Position numbers and translations under genes: made by a program. Source: Pirum gemmata (lineage: Eukaryota > Opisthokonta > Ichthyosporea). From it: a stretch of 30,899 bases of DNA. Of the stretch, positions 15,109-23,008 are shown piece after piece. The notes beneath the pieces are model-generated. The model was given only the letters and a program-made list of their open reading frames with translations, was not told the origin of the DNA and searched no databases. The stretch covers positions 1 through 30,899 of the forward strand of contig PDIN01000007.1 of NCBI GenBank assembly GCA_002812295.1, given 5' to 3'. Position 1 is the stretch's first letter. Each line of letters starts with the position of its first letter.

Positions 15109-15648
15109 ATGACAACATATTATCCTTTAAAAAGAAATGATATTATAAATTCCCAAACCATATTTGTAAATACAGATGATTTCTACACTGCCACCACACC
15201 ATTTAGAAATGTGATGATTAGTCTCCCCTATACAGTTCATATACCTTCACAAGGCAACACACAAATAAGATTACAAAAAGTTTTATTTGATGACACAACA
15301 ATAGAAACTGCCGACACAAAATATCTAATGATTTATATGAATAATTTATCACTATTATCTGCTGTAAATACCCCTGGGATATCTGGTGAATCCTTGGTAG
15401 CAACAATACCTGTATTATCTGGCGGTCTTCAACACTACTTGGAGAGTATTGATTCAGGGGTTCAACAACAAGTTTTTGACAATACCTCTTTTAGAGAAAT
15501 TAATATGCAGATAACTAATCAAAGTGGAGAAATTGTATCTTTTAGTGGTTCTCCACCAATATTTCAATTTGTATTGGAAACACAAAATGATGAAAATTCA
15601 CCACAAGAGCCAACCCTAATGGTTCAACACGGACATTCTCAACCCTAA
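15109..15648 (+). CDS. Probable minor capsid (penton) protein
   Basis: 179 residues, beta-rich, with the C-terminal signature FREINMQITNQSGEIVSFSG followed by PPIFQFVLE, a pattern seen at the end of single-jelly-roll penton proteins of Polinton-like viruses and Polintons (a strand, a turn with D/N-x-x-G, a final F-x-L strand). Its size suits a single jelly roll. It would close the fivefold vertices of the capsid formed by the 12082 product. It lies ten nt after the previous gene, preceded by AATAA. The assignment is by motif and context; other small beta-rich virion proteins are possible. Confidence 0.6.
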   Translation: MTTYYPLKRNDIINSQTIFVNTDDFYTATTPFRNVMISLPYTVHIPSQGNTQIRLQKVLFDDTTIETADTKYLMIYMNNLSLLSAVNTPGISGESLVATIPVLSGGLQHYLESIDSGVQQQVFDNTSFREINMQITNQSGEIVSFSGSPPIFQFVLETQNDENSPQEPTLMVQHGHSQP

Positions 15649-15686
15649 ATTAATTTTAAAAAATTTTTAATTATATTAATAAAACT

Positions 15687-15986
15687 ATGGGATTAATTAA
15701 AAATTTTATTGGTAAAGTCGGCGGATTTTTGAAAAAGCACGACATTATTAACAGAGGTAAAAAACTGTTTGATATTGGTAAAAATATCTTCAAAGTTGGT
15801 AATCAAGCAAAGGGGATTTATAATGAATTCAAAACACCAGTTGAAGGCCCTGCCACCAAAAGTGGAGCTGGTCCAGTTCATCCAACCAAACAACGATTGG
15901 TTGATTTTGGTAAAAGATATATAATGAATACATTAGCAAAAGCACCACCAGGGGCAGCCAGACAAAAAGTAATAGCCGGTGTGTAG
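15687..15986 (+). CDS. Small amphipathic virion-type protein (99 aa)
   Basis: The N-terminus MGLIKNFIGKVGGFLKK is a glycine-containing amphipathic helix of membrane-active type and starts M-G, compatible with myristoylation. A basic helical part and an A/G/P-rich end (APPGAARQKVIAGV) follow. Such proteins in adenovirus-like particles (for example protein VI) lyse membranes on entry; that parallel is inferred from composition only. It sits between the penton-like gene and the lipase. Confidence 0.6.
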   Translation: MGLIKNFIGKVGGFLKKHDIINRGKKLFDIGKNIFKVGNQAKGIYNEFKTPVEGPATKSGAGPVHPTKQRLVDFGKRYIMNTLAKAPPGAARQKVIAGV

Positions 15987-16009
15987 TATTTTTAAAATTT
16001 AATTTTTTA

Positions 16010-16023
16010 TATAATAAATAACA
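16010..16023 (+). promoter_or_regulatory. Late-type promoter word
   Basis: TATAATAAATAACA immediately before the ATG at 16024, identical to the capsid leader. Confidence 0.6.
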
Positions 16024-16236
16024 ATGCGTGTTGCTCAAAGAAATATGTTGTATATTAAACAGCGAAATGCAACAAATAAACAATTTCATTATGAATTTGG
16101 AAATGACCCAAATTCTCAAAGATATGTTGGCCCTAAAAACAGATTTTTCTTGGATTCAAGAAACAAGGTTCAAGTGGTTCATACCCAAAATAAAGACCCT
16201 GGATATCCAAGAGCAAGTCGTTGGCCTAGAAAATAA
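16024..16236 (+). CDS. Small basic late-type protein (70 aa)
   Basis: A basic, Arg/Asn/Tyr-rich 70-residue protein (MRVAQRNMLYIKQRN start, ASRWPRK end) without recognised domain. Its leader equals that of the capsid gene, which is the main reason to believe it and suggests abundant late expression. An overlapping frame starting 4 nt later is judged a shadow. Possible virion or DNA-binding protein. Confidence 0.6.
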   Translation: MRVAQRNMLYIKQRNATNKQFHYEFGNDPNSQRYVGPKNRFFLDSRNKVQVVHTQNKDPGYPRASRWPRK

Positions 16237-16248
16237 ATTATAATTTCA

Positions 16249-16257
16249 TATAATAAA
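16249..16257 (+). promoter_or_regulatory. Late-type word TATAATAAA
   Basis: Just before the ATG of the lipase at 16259. Confidence 0.5.
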
Positions 16258-16258
16258 T

Positions 16259-16957
16259 ATGAAATTATTACAAAGATTTAAAAACACTTTTACAGCAGGT
16301 AAGAATTTATACAAAATTTATAAAAACAAAAACACCATATTAAAAAATGTTGGTGATAACTATTCTTTTAAAAGAGCCTTTAACACCATCAAGAACTTAC
16401 AAGACACCATTCCAGAAAAGGTAAAGGCCAGGGCACAACTTGCAGAGGCTTCTTATAAAGACATCAAGGACCGTCCAGAACAAGTAAAAGGTTACCAGCG
16501 CATCTCTCAATTGGATGACGACCGACTTGCAGTATACAAGAAAGGAAATAAACTTCTTTTTTCCCATCGAGGCACCTCGCCAAAATCTCTAACTGATTTA
16601 ACCGATGACACATTTATAGCTAATAATGACTTTATAAATAGTGATAGATACAAGAAAACCAAAAAACAAGTTGAGGGTATTATGAATCAATACAAAGACC
16701 ATAAATTCTCACACATAGGACACAGCCTTGGCGGAATGACAGCAAAACAAATGGGAATTGATTTCGGCCATAAATCTTATGGATTTAATTCAGGAACTTC
16801 AACAACTAAAATAAATGCACCAAAACACAAAGAAAATACGATTTTGGGTGATGTTATAAGTAATAGTCAATTATTTCAAGACCACGGTGGAAGATTAAAT
16901 GTTTATAAACCGCAAGTGGGATTTAATACACATTCTTTACAAAATTTTTTACAATAA
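16259..16957 (+). CDS. Class-3-type lipase
   Basis: 232 residues with an alpha/beta-hydrolase nucleophile elbow G154-H155-S156-L157-G158 and the preceding FSHRGTS oxyanion-type segment near 101-107. D198 (GDVIS) and H225 (NTHSL) are well placed to complete a Ser-Asp-His triad. The N-terminal ~60 residues are a basic amphipathic region (FKNTFTAGKNLYKIYKNKN) that may bring it to membranes or the capsid interior. Lipases of this class are known in several Polinton-like viruses; a role in breaching or remodelling host membrane during entry or exit is plausible. Late-type leader. Downstream it ends directly against the minus-strand nuclease at 16958. Confidence 0.8.
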   Translation: MKLLQRFKNTFTAGKNLYKIYKNKNTILKNVGDNYSFKRAFNTIKNLQDTIPEKVKARAQLAEASYKDIKDRPEQVKGYQRISQLDDDRLAVYKKGNKLLFSHRGTSPKSLTDLTDDTFIANNDFINSDRYKKTKKQVEGIMNQYKDHKFSHIGHSLGGMTAKQMGIDFGHKSYGFNSGTSTTKINAPKHKENTILGDVISNSQLFQDHGGRLNVYKPQVGFNTHSLQNFLQ

Positions 16958-17467
16958 CTAATCATATTCCCATTTATAACCATATGCAGTTTTTTGAATA
17001 CCCCTAACACAATTTGATATGTTATTATGACATTTTTCACTTTGTGTTAGATTATTAGAAACACACCATTTACCGGCTATTGTTACAGATTCAAACATTT
17101 CCAATCTATTACCATCTAAATCACACCTCCATATTTTCTTTCTTCTATTAGGCATAATATATGGCCTTTTATGTTTATTCTGTTCCGAATATGTAGCCCA
17201 CTCCAAATTGGAAATATGATTGTTGGTTTTATCCCAGTCTATATGGTTTACAGTTGGTTTATTTTCTGGATTTGGTATGAATGTTAAAGCCACTAATCTA
17301 TGAACCTTAAACTCCTTCCTATAACGATTCTTCGTGAGACCAACTCGAACATACCAACCGTTATCTTTTCCAGGTTTCAAAATTCTACCATATTTCCCAA
17401 TAACATTACCATAATTACTTATTTGGTAATCTTCAAAACCTTCAATTACTTTATATACTTCATCCAT
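16958..17467 (-). CDS. NUMOD4-HNH homing-type endonuclease
   Basis: 169 residues with the classic order NUMOD4 (residues ~4-40, VIEGFEDYQISNYGNV and GRILKP), HNH (H56 in VHRLVALTF, then N74-H75-I-D with N82/N83, ending HISNLEW) and a C-terminal NUMOD1-like DNA-recognition part (NISNCVRG and TAYGYKWEY). This is a well-known group of free-standing homing nucleases of phages and large DNA viruses, unrelated in detail to the four other HNH proteins here. It lies on the opposite strand between lipase and ATPase, with an early-type promoter word 32 nt upstream, like a guest gene in a late block. Confidence 0.9.
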   Translation of the reverse strand: MDEVYKVIEGFEDYQISNYGNVIGKYGRILKPGKDNGWYVRVGLTKNRYRKEFKVHRLVALTFIPNPENKPTVNHIDWDKTNNHISNLEWATYSEQNKHKRPYIMPNRRKKIWRCDLDGNRLEMFESVTIAGKWCVSNNLTQSEKCHNNISNCVRGIQKTAYGYKWEYD

Positions 17468-17498
17468 TTTTGATATTATAAAACTACTTTAATAATAT

Positions 17499-17506
17499 TC
17501 ATTTTT
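17499..17506 (-). promoter_or_regulatory. Early-type promoter word, minus strand
   Basis: TTAAAAATGAATATTATTAA on the minus strand lies 32 nt before the ATG of the NUMOD4-HNH gene at 17467. Confidence 0.6.
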
Positions 17507-17514
17507 AATAAAGA

Positions 17515-18309
17515 ATGAGTAGTAATTATTTAAAAAAAGACCTTGGACCTGAGGGAAGAATTCCGGTTAGAAAAACAAGGATGCATAGAAATTACTTATT
17601 AAATGAAAAATTAGAGAATACTATATTACCAGCAAATAGTGGGTTTGCCTTTTATTTTGTAGGAGCGGCCAACTCTGGTAAATCAACTTTGATACTTTCA
17701 TTAATCAATAATGAATATAAAAAATGTTTCAATAGAGTTGTATTGTATTCTCCAAGTTGTCATACATTTGGTAAAAAACTTAAATTACCTGAGGAAAGAT
17801 TAAAAAAGAATTTAAGTTCTTTACCAGAAGACCTTCAAGATATTCGAGAAGAATATAAAGAAGGGTTAACAAATGGAGAGGTTTATTCCACATTATTAAT
17901 TTTTGACGATTGTATAGCAGATATTAAGAAGAACAAATTATTTAGAAGTTTGGTATTTAACAGAGCACATTCAGGTATATCAATTATGATTGCTTCACAA
18001 AGATATAATGCTTTACCTTTGGATTACAGAAATAATATGTCGCATCTATTTGTATTTCAAACCAAAAACCTTACAGAATTAAATAATATTATAGATGAGA
18101 CAGCACTGACTTATGATAAAAGATTATTTTTTAGAGCATTAAAAGATATTTTTAAAAAGAAATTTAACTTTGGATATTTTGACCTTGTGAATAATAAACT
18201 ATATGAAAAATTTGATTATGAAATTTTATTCCAAGATAAATATGATGAATTAAACACAAATATAATAAAGGAAAATGAAGAAAGTCAAGAAAGTATTGAA
18301 TCAAAATGA
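17515..18309 (+). CDS. FtsK/HerA-type genome packaging ATPase
   Basis: 264 residues with Walker A G50-A-A-N-S-G-K-S-T58, Walker B LLIFDD at 127-132 and the sensor-like IMIASQRYNALP at 158-168 with Q162. This matches the A32-like branch of the FtsK/HerA superfamily that pumps DNA into capsids in virophages, Polintons and PLVs; size is typical. It is one of the hallmark genes for the element's identity. It diverges from the nuclease at 16958 and is followed by an overlapping gene at 18275. The start follows TTTTTAATAAAG. Confidence 0.85.
   Translation: MSSNYLKKDLGPEGRIPVRKTRMHRNYLLNEKLENTILPANSGFAFYFVGAANSGKSTLILSLINNEYKKCFNRVVLYSPSCHTFGKKLKLPEERLKKNLSSLPEDLQDIREEYKEGLTNGEVYSTLLIFDDCIADIKKNKLFRSLVFNRAHSGISIMIASQRYNALPLDYRNNMSHLFVFQTKNLTELNNIIDETALTYDKRLFFRALKDIFKKKFNFGYFDLVNNKLYEKFDYEILFQDKYDELNTNIIKENEESQESIESK
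18261..18269 (+). promoter_or_regulatory. Late-type word TATAATAAA inside ATPase gene end
   Basis: Lies five nt before the ATG at 18275 and supports that start despite its overlap with the ATPase gene. Confidence 0.4.
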
Positions 18310-18703
18310 TATCAATCACATTATGAATCCAGAAAACCACTATTACTATAACAATTTGTTAACAGGCACAGAATTATCACCATATATATTTTTAAAATCA
18401 GGACATATTTCAAACATTATTAAAACCAAGTTTGGTAATTTATTTAAAAAATCTTATGATTATGTTGAAAATATTGTAATTTGTCAAGATGATAGATATT
18501 TTCCCCCAAACAACATTGCAATTGATATGAAGAAATTATTATATGGCATCAATGAATACACAATAATTTATAATCTCAATAAAAATAAAGGTTATATTTT
18601 AAACAACAAGAATAACCTACACAAATCAATACCTATTCTGGTTCAAAAAAATGAAACTGTCATCATAATTAATATTAGAGAAAAATTTACAAGAAAGAAT
18701 TAA
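18275..18703 (+). CDS. Unknown 142-residue protein overlapping ATPase end
   Basis: Overlaps the last 35 nt of the ATPase gene in another frame. A later ATG at 18323 would avoid the overlap, but TATAATAAA directly before 18275 favours the longer form. The protein is Asn/Lys/Tyr/Ile-rich with alternating hydrophobic strands near the end (NETVIIINIRE) and no known motif. It is followed 10 nt later by the first fibre gene, so it may be a virion protein or a fibre-anchoring part, by context only. Confidence 0.6.
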   Translation: MKKVKKVLNQNDINHIMNPENHYYYNNLLTGTELSPYIFLKSGHISNIIKTKFGNLFKKSYDYVENIVICQDDRYFPPNNIAIDMKKLLYGINEYTIIYNLNKNKGYILNNKNNLHKSIPILVQKNETVIIINIREKFTRKN

Positions 18704-18713
18704 ATAAAGAGAT

Positions 18714-21700
18714 ATGTCTAATACAAACATAAATTTAAATAAAGTTGATAGTATATTAAACAATTTCAACATTTCAAGTTCTTTTACAAATAAACGAATT
18801 CAAATAACAGCACACTCGGAACAACAGGATGATTATAATTTAACATTCCCCAAAACAGCACCTGTAACAGGGCAAACCTTATTTTATGATGACGAAGAAA
18901 AAGCTTTAATATGGAACGATATAGATCACATAACAGATGGTGCTTGTATTACTTTAAATTGTATGCAAAGTGAAAATGATAATTATAGTGCTTTATCTTG
19001 GAGTGATGACATTACTACATCTGGTATAGCAGAGGGAACACCTTATAACAATAGGTCTTGGAAAGTGGGTGATACTCTTGTAAATTATGCACAAACTGAA
19101 AATGGAACATTTACCATTAATACTTCTGGATTTAAATTCAACATTATAGAAAATGAATATGGAACAGAAATGTATAATGATAATTTTGTGTCAGTGTCAA
19201 GACAAGATTTGGGTTTTAACATTGTTGAAAACCAACTTTTAATACATTGGGATACTCAATACATTTATGCAACAGGTATAGATACTTATAATGATGGTTG
19301 GTGTAAAAAATTAGTTGGAGAAGCATTTGAATATTCAACATTATCAATTGTTAGCAGAGAAGAACAAATTTATTATTACCACGATGGAACTGGTGGAAGA
19401 CACACAAAGTATTTATGGGATTTTGAGAATACCAGATGGATAGCATATGTAAGGACCTATCCCAGTCAATGGTCGGTTCAAATATATGTACCAGACCAAC
19501 CAGGAGTGGTTGGAGCAGATAGTAAAACACCTCCAAGTGCTAGTGTAACTGATTGGACTATGGTATCACAACAACCACCAGATGTTGTGGGACACGGTGA
19601 CCCAGAACCAACTATCAACATTATCAATTGTCAAGTGAAAGTTGAGATTGATAAAAATGGAGGTAATGTATATGATACAATTTTAAACCAAGACATAGGA
19701 ACCAAATATGTTAGAGTTAATTCAACAGACAATATTAGGGGTTTAAGAATAACAACAAATAATAACATTGATATTCCATTTAGTAATGTTGTTGCAGAAG
19801 AAGGTATTATGGTTAAAAGTTCATTATATGGTGTGGATAATACTTGGAGCATATCTCCCAATGGTGTTGCCAACTTTAAAGGTAATACAACAAACTCTTT
19901 GAATGTAAATAACCAATTTTTTGTCAATGAAAATACCATTCAAAGCACTTTTGATACAACACTTTATCCAGTTCCTTTCAACTCTTATCAAGGACATTAT
20001 AACTCTTACAACAATTCAACAAGTGGTGATAGTTATAATAATATATTAATACCACTTTCAAATGGGTTTATTTGGTCTTTTCAAGATGATGACCCAACTG
20101 ACCCAGACCAAATTCAAGAAAGTGAATTTATTTCCAATTCTTCTTTTATAGAATGGACTGATAATACTTTGGGTAGTGCTGTCAATTGTTTTTGTGCTGC
20201 ACCTCATACAGGAACACAAGCAGGTTTTTACACTGACGCAGGTTATTTAGGTTATACAGACCCCCAAAATAATCTTGGACCAGTTGGAAAATGTTTTGAA
20301 ATAGCAGGATTAAACAACATTTACAAAAATTATTATTATTCAACAAACTTTCAAGGATACATTTATGCATTACCATATGAAGGTTATAGAATACTTCGAA
20401 TGGAATTAATAAGTCAAGATATAGGGAATACGCCAACATATGCTAATGTTAATCTTAACCCTACTTTTGTTGGTCCAGAGTTTAGTGGTGAATACACAAA
20501 GTTTAAAGAATACATTACATATTATAATACTTTTAATACCACTTATATCTTTGGTTTTAGTTATGATAATGATGATGGTAGAGTATTTAGATACAACACT
20601 TATGATGACACTTATCAGTGGTTGGGAAATTATGGAGAATATGCTGGGGTAAAGTTTGGTAAAAAACTACATTACCAATCAGTTCAACAAAATTATAACA
20701 ATGCATTTTTCCTTCCAGTAGAATCAAACATAATATATAAATTCGATGTATTAACCCAACAAATGAGTGAATATCAATCAATTCCTATATCAGGTACATA
20801 TGATGCCAAATTCATTCAAGACACTAGTGGTTTTACATATTGTTTCCCTTCTGATGGTTCTCCAATCATTATCATTTCACAATTATTTTTTGATGGTTCA
20901 GTAACCTTTACAACTGTTGATGTTGATAGGTCATTATATGTTATTGATACAATAAAAACAGCAGGGGGTGAAGTGTTATTATTTCAATCTAATGGATTAC
21001 CAACATTAAAATTTATACCAGAAACTAATGAAATTTATACAACTGTCGGTAATGATGATAATAGCTTAACAAGTATTCAATCATACGAACAGGATACAAG
21101 TATTATAAGAATACCACAAAATAGTGGTAATTTTTCCATACTTGTACCTAATGGAAAAGAACCAACTTCTAATGATGTTGGTGTTTTAATAAATAGTAAT
21201 GCTGCCATAACAGGTGAATTAAATGGTAATAATTGGTATATTAGACCAGATGGTTCGTCAAATTTATCAGTAGAGTTGTTAGATAACATAACAGTTACAA
21301 ACTTGACTTCAACAAATGCAACCATAACAAATTTGGATTGTGATAATATGAGTGGAGAAAGTTTAACCATAAGACCAGACAAATTTGTTCTTGATTGTGA
21401 TGACACAACAATTATGGGTGATAGTGTTTATTTATCTGCAAGCGATAGTGGTAAAACTTGTGGTCTATTATTAGAAAACTTTTGGAATGCAGGACAAGAA
21501 TATAGTCAGTTGTATGGAAAGGATGGCACAACTATAACAATGTCTTCAACAGCAAGTGATGTAACAACTAATGTGTTTTTTTCTGACATTTATAGTGATG
21601 AAGTTGTTTATATGGCAGGTACAGATTATTATTTACCAAGTAATACTCTCGACCCGGCAGCCAGAGCTGAACCAATGGAACCAAGTTGGGCCACATATCA

Positions 21701-22808
21701 CCCAACTAATGATACTTGGAATTATCAAAAATACTTTTATAAGGGGAAGCAAGAATTCTTTTGGAGTAATTTATACATTTTAAAACTACCGAGAGCAGTG
21801 GCAGATGGAACTTTACCAAACCCAATTGGAGGTTCTGGAACATACTCTGAGGCAGAGAATCCAGGTAATTGTAATTTTTATTATTATCAAGGTGTAGCTT
21901 CAAATCCAGATGGTAATACCTCGGCAGGTGCTGGTAGGGTATGGAGAAGACCCCCAGGGGATATGAATTTTAATTATGGAAATATAGGTAATGAATCCAT
22001 TTTAGCACCAGACCATAGTGAAGTATTGTTTATCTACCCAAATAGTGATATGGTTGGATACTTTACAGTTAGACCAGGAGATATTATGGAATTTCAATTA
22101 GATTACACAAGTGAAAATATTGGAAATGATGATGCATTTAAAGTCTATTTTATAGATGAAGATGGTAATCAAGTATTGATTTATCAGGGTGACGGTGTAG
22201 GTGCAAGTAATAGATTTGATATGAATCCATTTGTAGGTAATTATAAAACATTGTGTTTTGAAAACAATGCACTTGGAAATTATATTCGAAGTGATGGGTT
22301 TCTACTTAATTACTCTTATGACAGAGCATCCAGTAATGTAGTGTTAAATGGGGATATTTGGGTTTTTAATAATAATCAAGTATCATTTGGTTTTGAAGGG
22401 GCACAAAGTGGAGGTGCTTGTAGTATCAATACTGAATTAGCTGTTAATGGTCCTTCATTTTTTTATGGAACAATGTATATTTATGGAGACCTTTATGTGC
22501 AGGGTGGCTTAAGTCTTGGAACTGATTTGTATGTAGCAAATGATGTTGTGGCAGATGGTGATGTATTGTATAAAGGTGAAAGCATAGATTTAGAACCACC
22601 ACCTACAAGTGCTTGGGAAGAATTTATGGAAGTGTTTTCTATGGTATGGGAATCTGTTGCTTGGGTTGTCAATCAAGTTATAGTCCCAGTACCTATGCCA
22701 GGACTACCACCATTTATTGGGGATTTAATTGACACAAGAGCAAGAACAAGAGCAACTATGGATAAATCACGATATCATAGAGTTAGTGATTTAAATAATA
22801 ACATTTAA
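18714..22808 (+). CDS. Giant fibre-like protein A (1364 aa)
   Basis: The longest gene here. Residues ~1-70 form a domain shared with the proteins at 23009 and 26372: L-N-N-F-N-I...T-N-K-R-I-Q-I-T, then Y-N-(L/I)-T-F-P-K-x-A-P and G-Q-T-L-x-Y-D...A-L-x-W. The long rest is Thr/Ser/Asn/Gly-rich and beta-rich, with at least two copies of a W-x-I-x-P-(D/N)-G motif (DNTWSISPNG and NNWYIRPDG) also found in the other two. This looks like a capsid-anchored fibre with a conserved base and a divergent receptor-binding body. A proline- and tryptophan-rich, partly hydrophobic region (WEEFMEVFSMVWESVAWVV) lies near the C-terminus. Enzyme motifs were not seen. Fibre function is inferred from architecture. 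Confidence 0.65.
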   Translation: MSNTNINLNKVDSILNNFNISSSFTNKRIQITAHSEQQDDYNLTFPKTAPVTGQTLFYDDEEKALIWNDIDHITDGACITLNCMQSENDNYSALSWSDDITTSGIAEGTPYNNRSWKVGDTLVNYAQTENGTFTINTSGFKFNIIENEYGTEMYNDNFVSVSRQDLGFNIVENQLLIHWDTQYIYATGIDTYNDGWCKKLVGEAFEYSTLSIVSREEQIYYYHDGTGGRHTKYLWDFENTRWIAYVRTYPSQWSVQIYVPDQPGVVGADSKTPPSASVTDWTMVSQQPPDVVGHGDPEPTINIINCQVKVEIDKNGGNVYDTILNQDIGTKYVRVNSTDNIRGLRITTNNNIDIPFSNVVAEEGIMVKSSLYGVDNTWSISPNGVANFKGNTTNSLNVNNQFFVNENTIQSTFDTTLYPVPFNSYQGHYNSYNNSTSGDSYNNILIPLSNGFIWSFQDDDPTDPDQIQESEFISNSSFIEWTDNTLGSAVNCFCAAPHTGTQAGFYTDAGYLGYTDPQNNLGPVGKCFEIAGLNNIYKNYYYSTNFQGYIYALPYEGYRILRMELISQDIGNTPTYANVNLNPTFVGPEFSGEYTKFKEYITYYNTFNTTYIFGFSYDNDDGRVFRYNTYDDTYQWLGNYGEYAGVKFGKKLHYQSVQQNYNNAFFLPVESNIIYKFDVLTQQMSEYQSIPISGTYDAKFIQDTSGFTYCFPSDGSPIIIISQLFFDGSVTFTTVDVDRSLYVIDTIKTAGGEVLLFQSNGLPTLKFIPETNEIYTTVGNDDNSLTSIQSYEQDTSIIRIPQNSGNFSILVPNGKEPTSNDVGVLINSNAAITGELNGNNWYIRPDGSSNLSVELLDNITVTNLTSTNATITNLDCDNMSGESLTIRPDKFVLDCDDTTIMGDSVYLSASDSGKTCGLLLENFWNAGQEYSQLYGKDGTTITMSSTASDVTTNVFFSDIYSDEVVYMAGTDYYLPSNTLDPAARAEPMEPSWATYHPTNDTWNYQKYFYKGKQEFFWSNLYILKLPRAVADGTLPNPIGGSGTYSEAENPGNCNFYYYQGVASNPDGNTSAGAGRVWRRPPGDMNFNYGNIGNESILAPDHSEVLFIYPNSDMVGYFTVRPGDIMEFQLDYTSENIGNDDAFKVYFIDEDGNQVLIYQGDGVGASNRFDMNPFVGNYKTLCFENNALGNYIRSDGFLLNYSYDRASSNVVLNGDIWVFNNNQVSFGFEGAQSGGACSINTELAVNGPSFFYGTMYIYGDLYVQGGLSLGTDLYVANDVVADGDVLYKGESIDLEPPPTSAWEEFMEVFSMVWESVAWVVNQVIVPVPMPGLPPFIGDLIDTRARTRATMDKSRYHRVSDLNNNI

Positions 22809-22816
22809 TTAATTAA

Positions 22817-22990
22817 ATGGTAAATATTTCAATAGATGATTATATTGAACTTAATGATAAAAGAATAAGTGATTTGAGACAAACTATAATTGCCAACATT
22901 GTCCCTCGTATTCAACAAATGGAGGATAACATTCAAATTTTGTCAAAAGAAACAAATATAGAAATTAAACAGTGGAAAAAAAATAATTAA
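22817..22990 (+). CDS. Small coiled-coil protein beside fibre genes (57 aa)
   Basis: A 57-residue frame 8 nt after fibre gene A. It is helical and charged, with hydrophobics spaced for a coiled coil (LNDKRISDLRQTIIANIV, IQQMEDNIQIL). It might be a chaperone or trimerisation aid for fibres, like the 61-residue gene at 27205. The short spacing suggests co-transcription with fibre A. It converges with fibre B at 23009. Confidence 0.5.
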   Translation: MVNISIDDYIELNDKRISDLRQTIIANIVPRIQQMEDNIQILSKETNIEIKQWKKNN

Positions 22991-23008
22991 TAAAATATTA
23001 TTAATTAT

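Noticed and set aside
16028-16243. 71-residue frame overlapping the gene at 16024
   Set aside because: It is frame-shifted by one base over a gene with the capsid-type promoter and has no own leader; judged a shadow.
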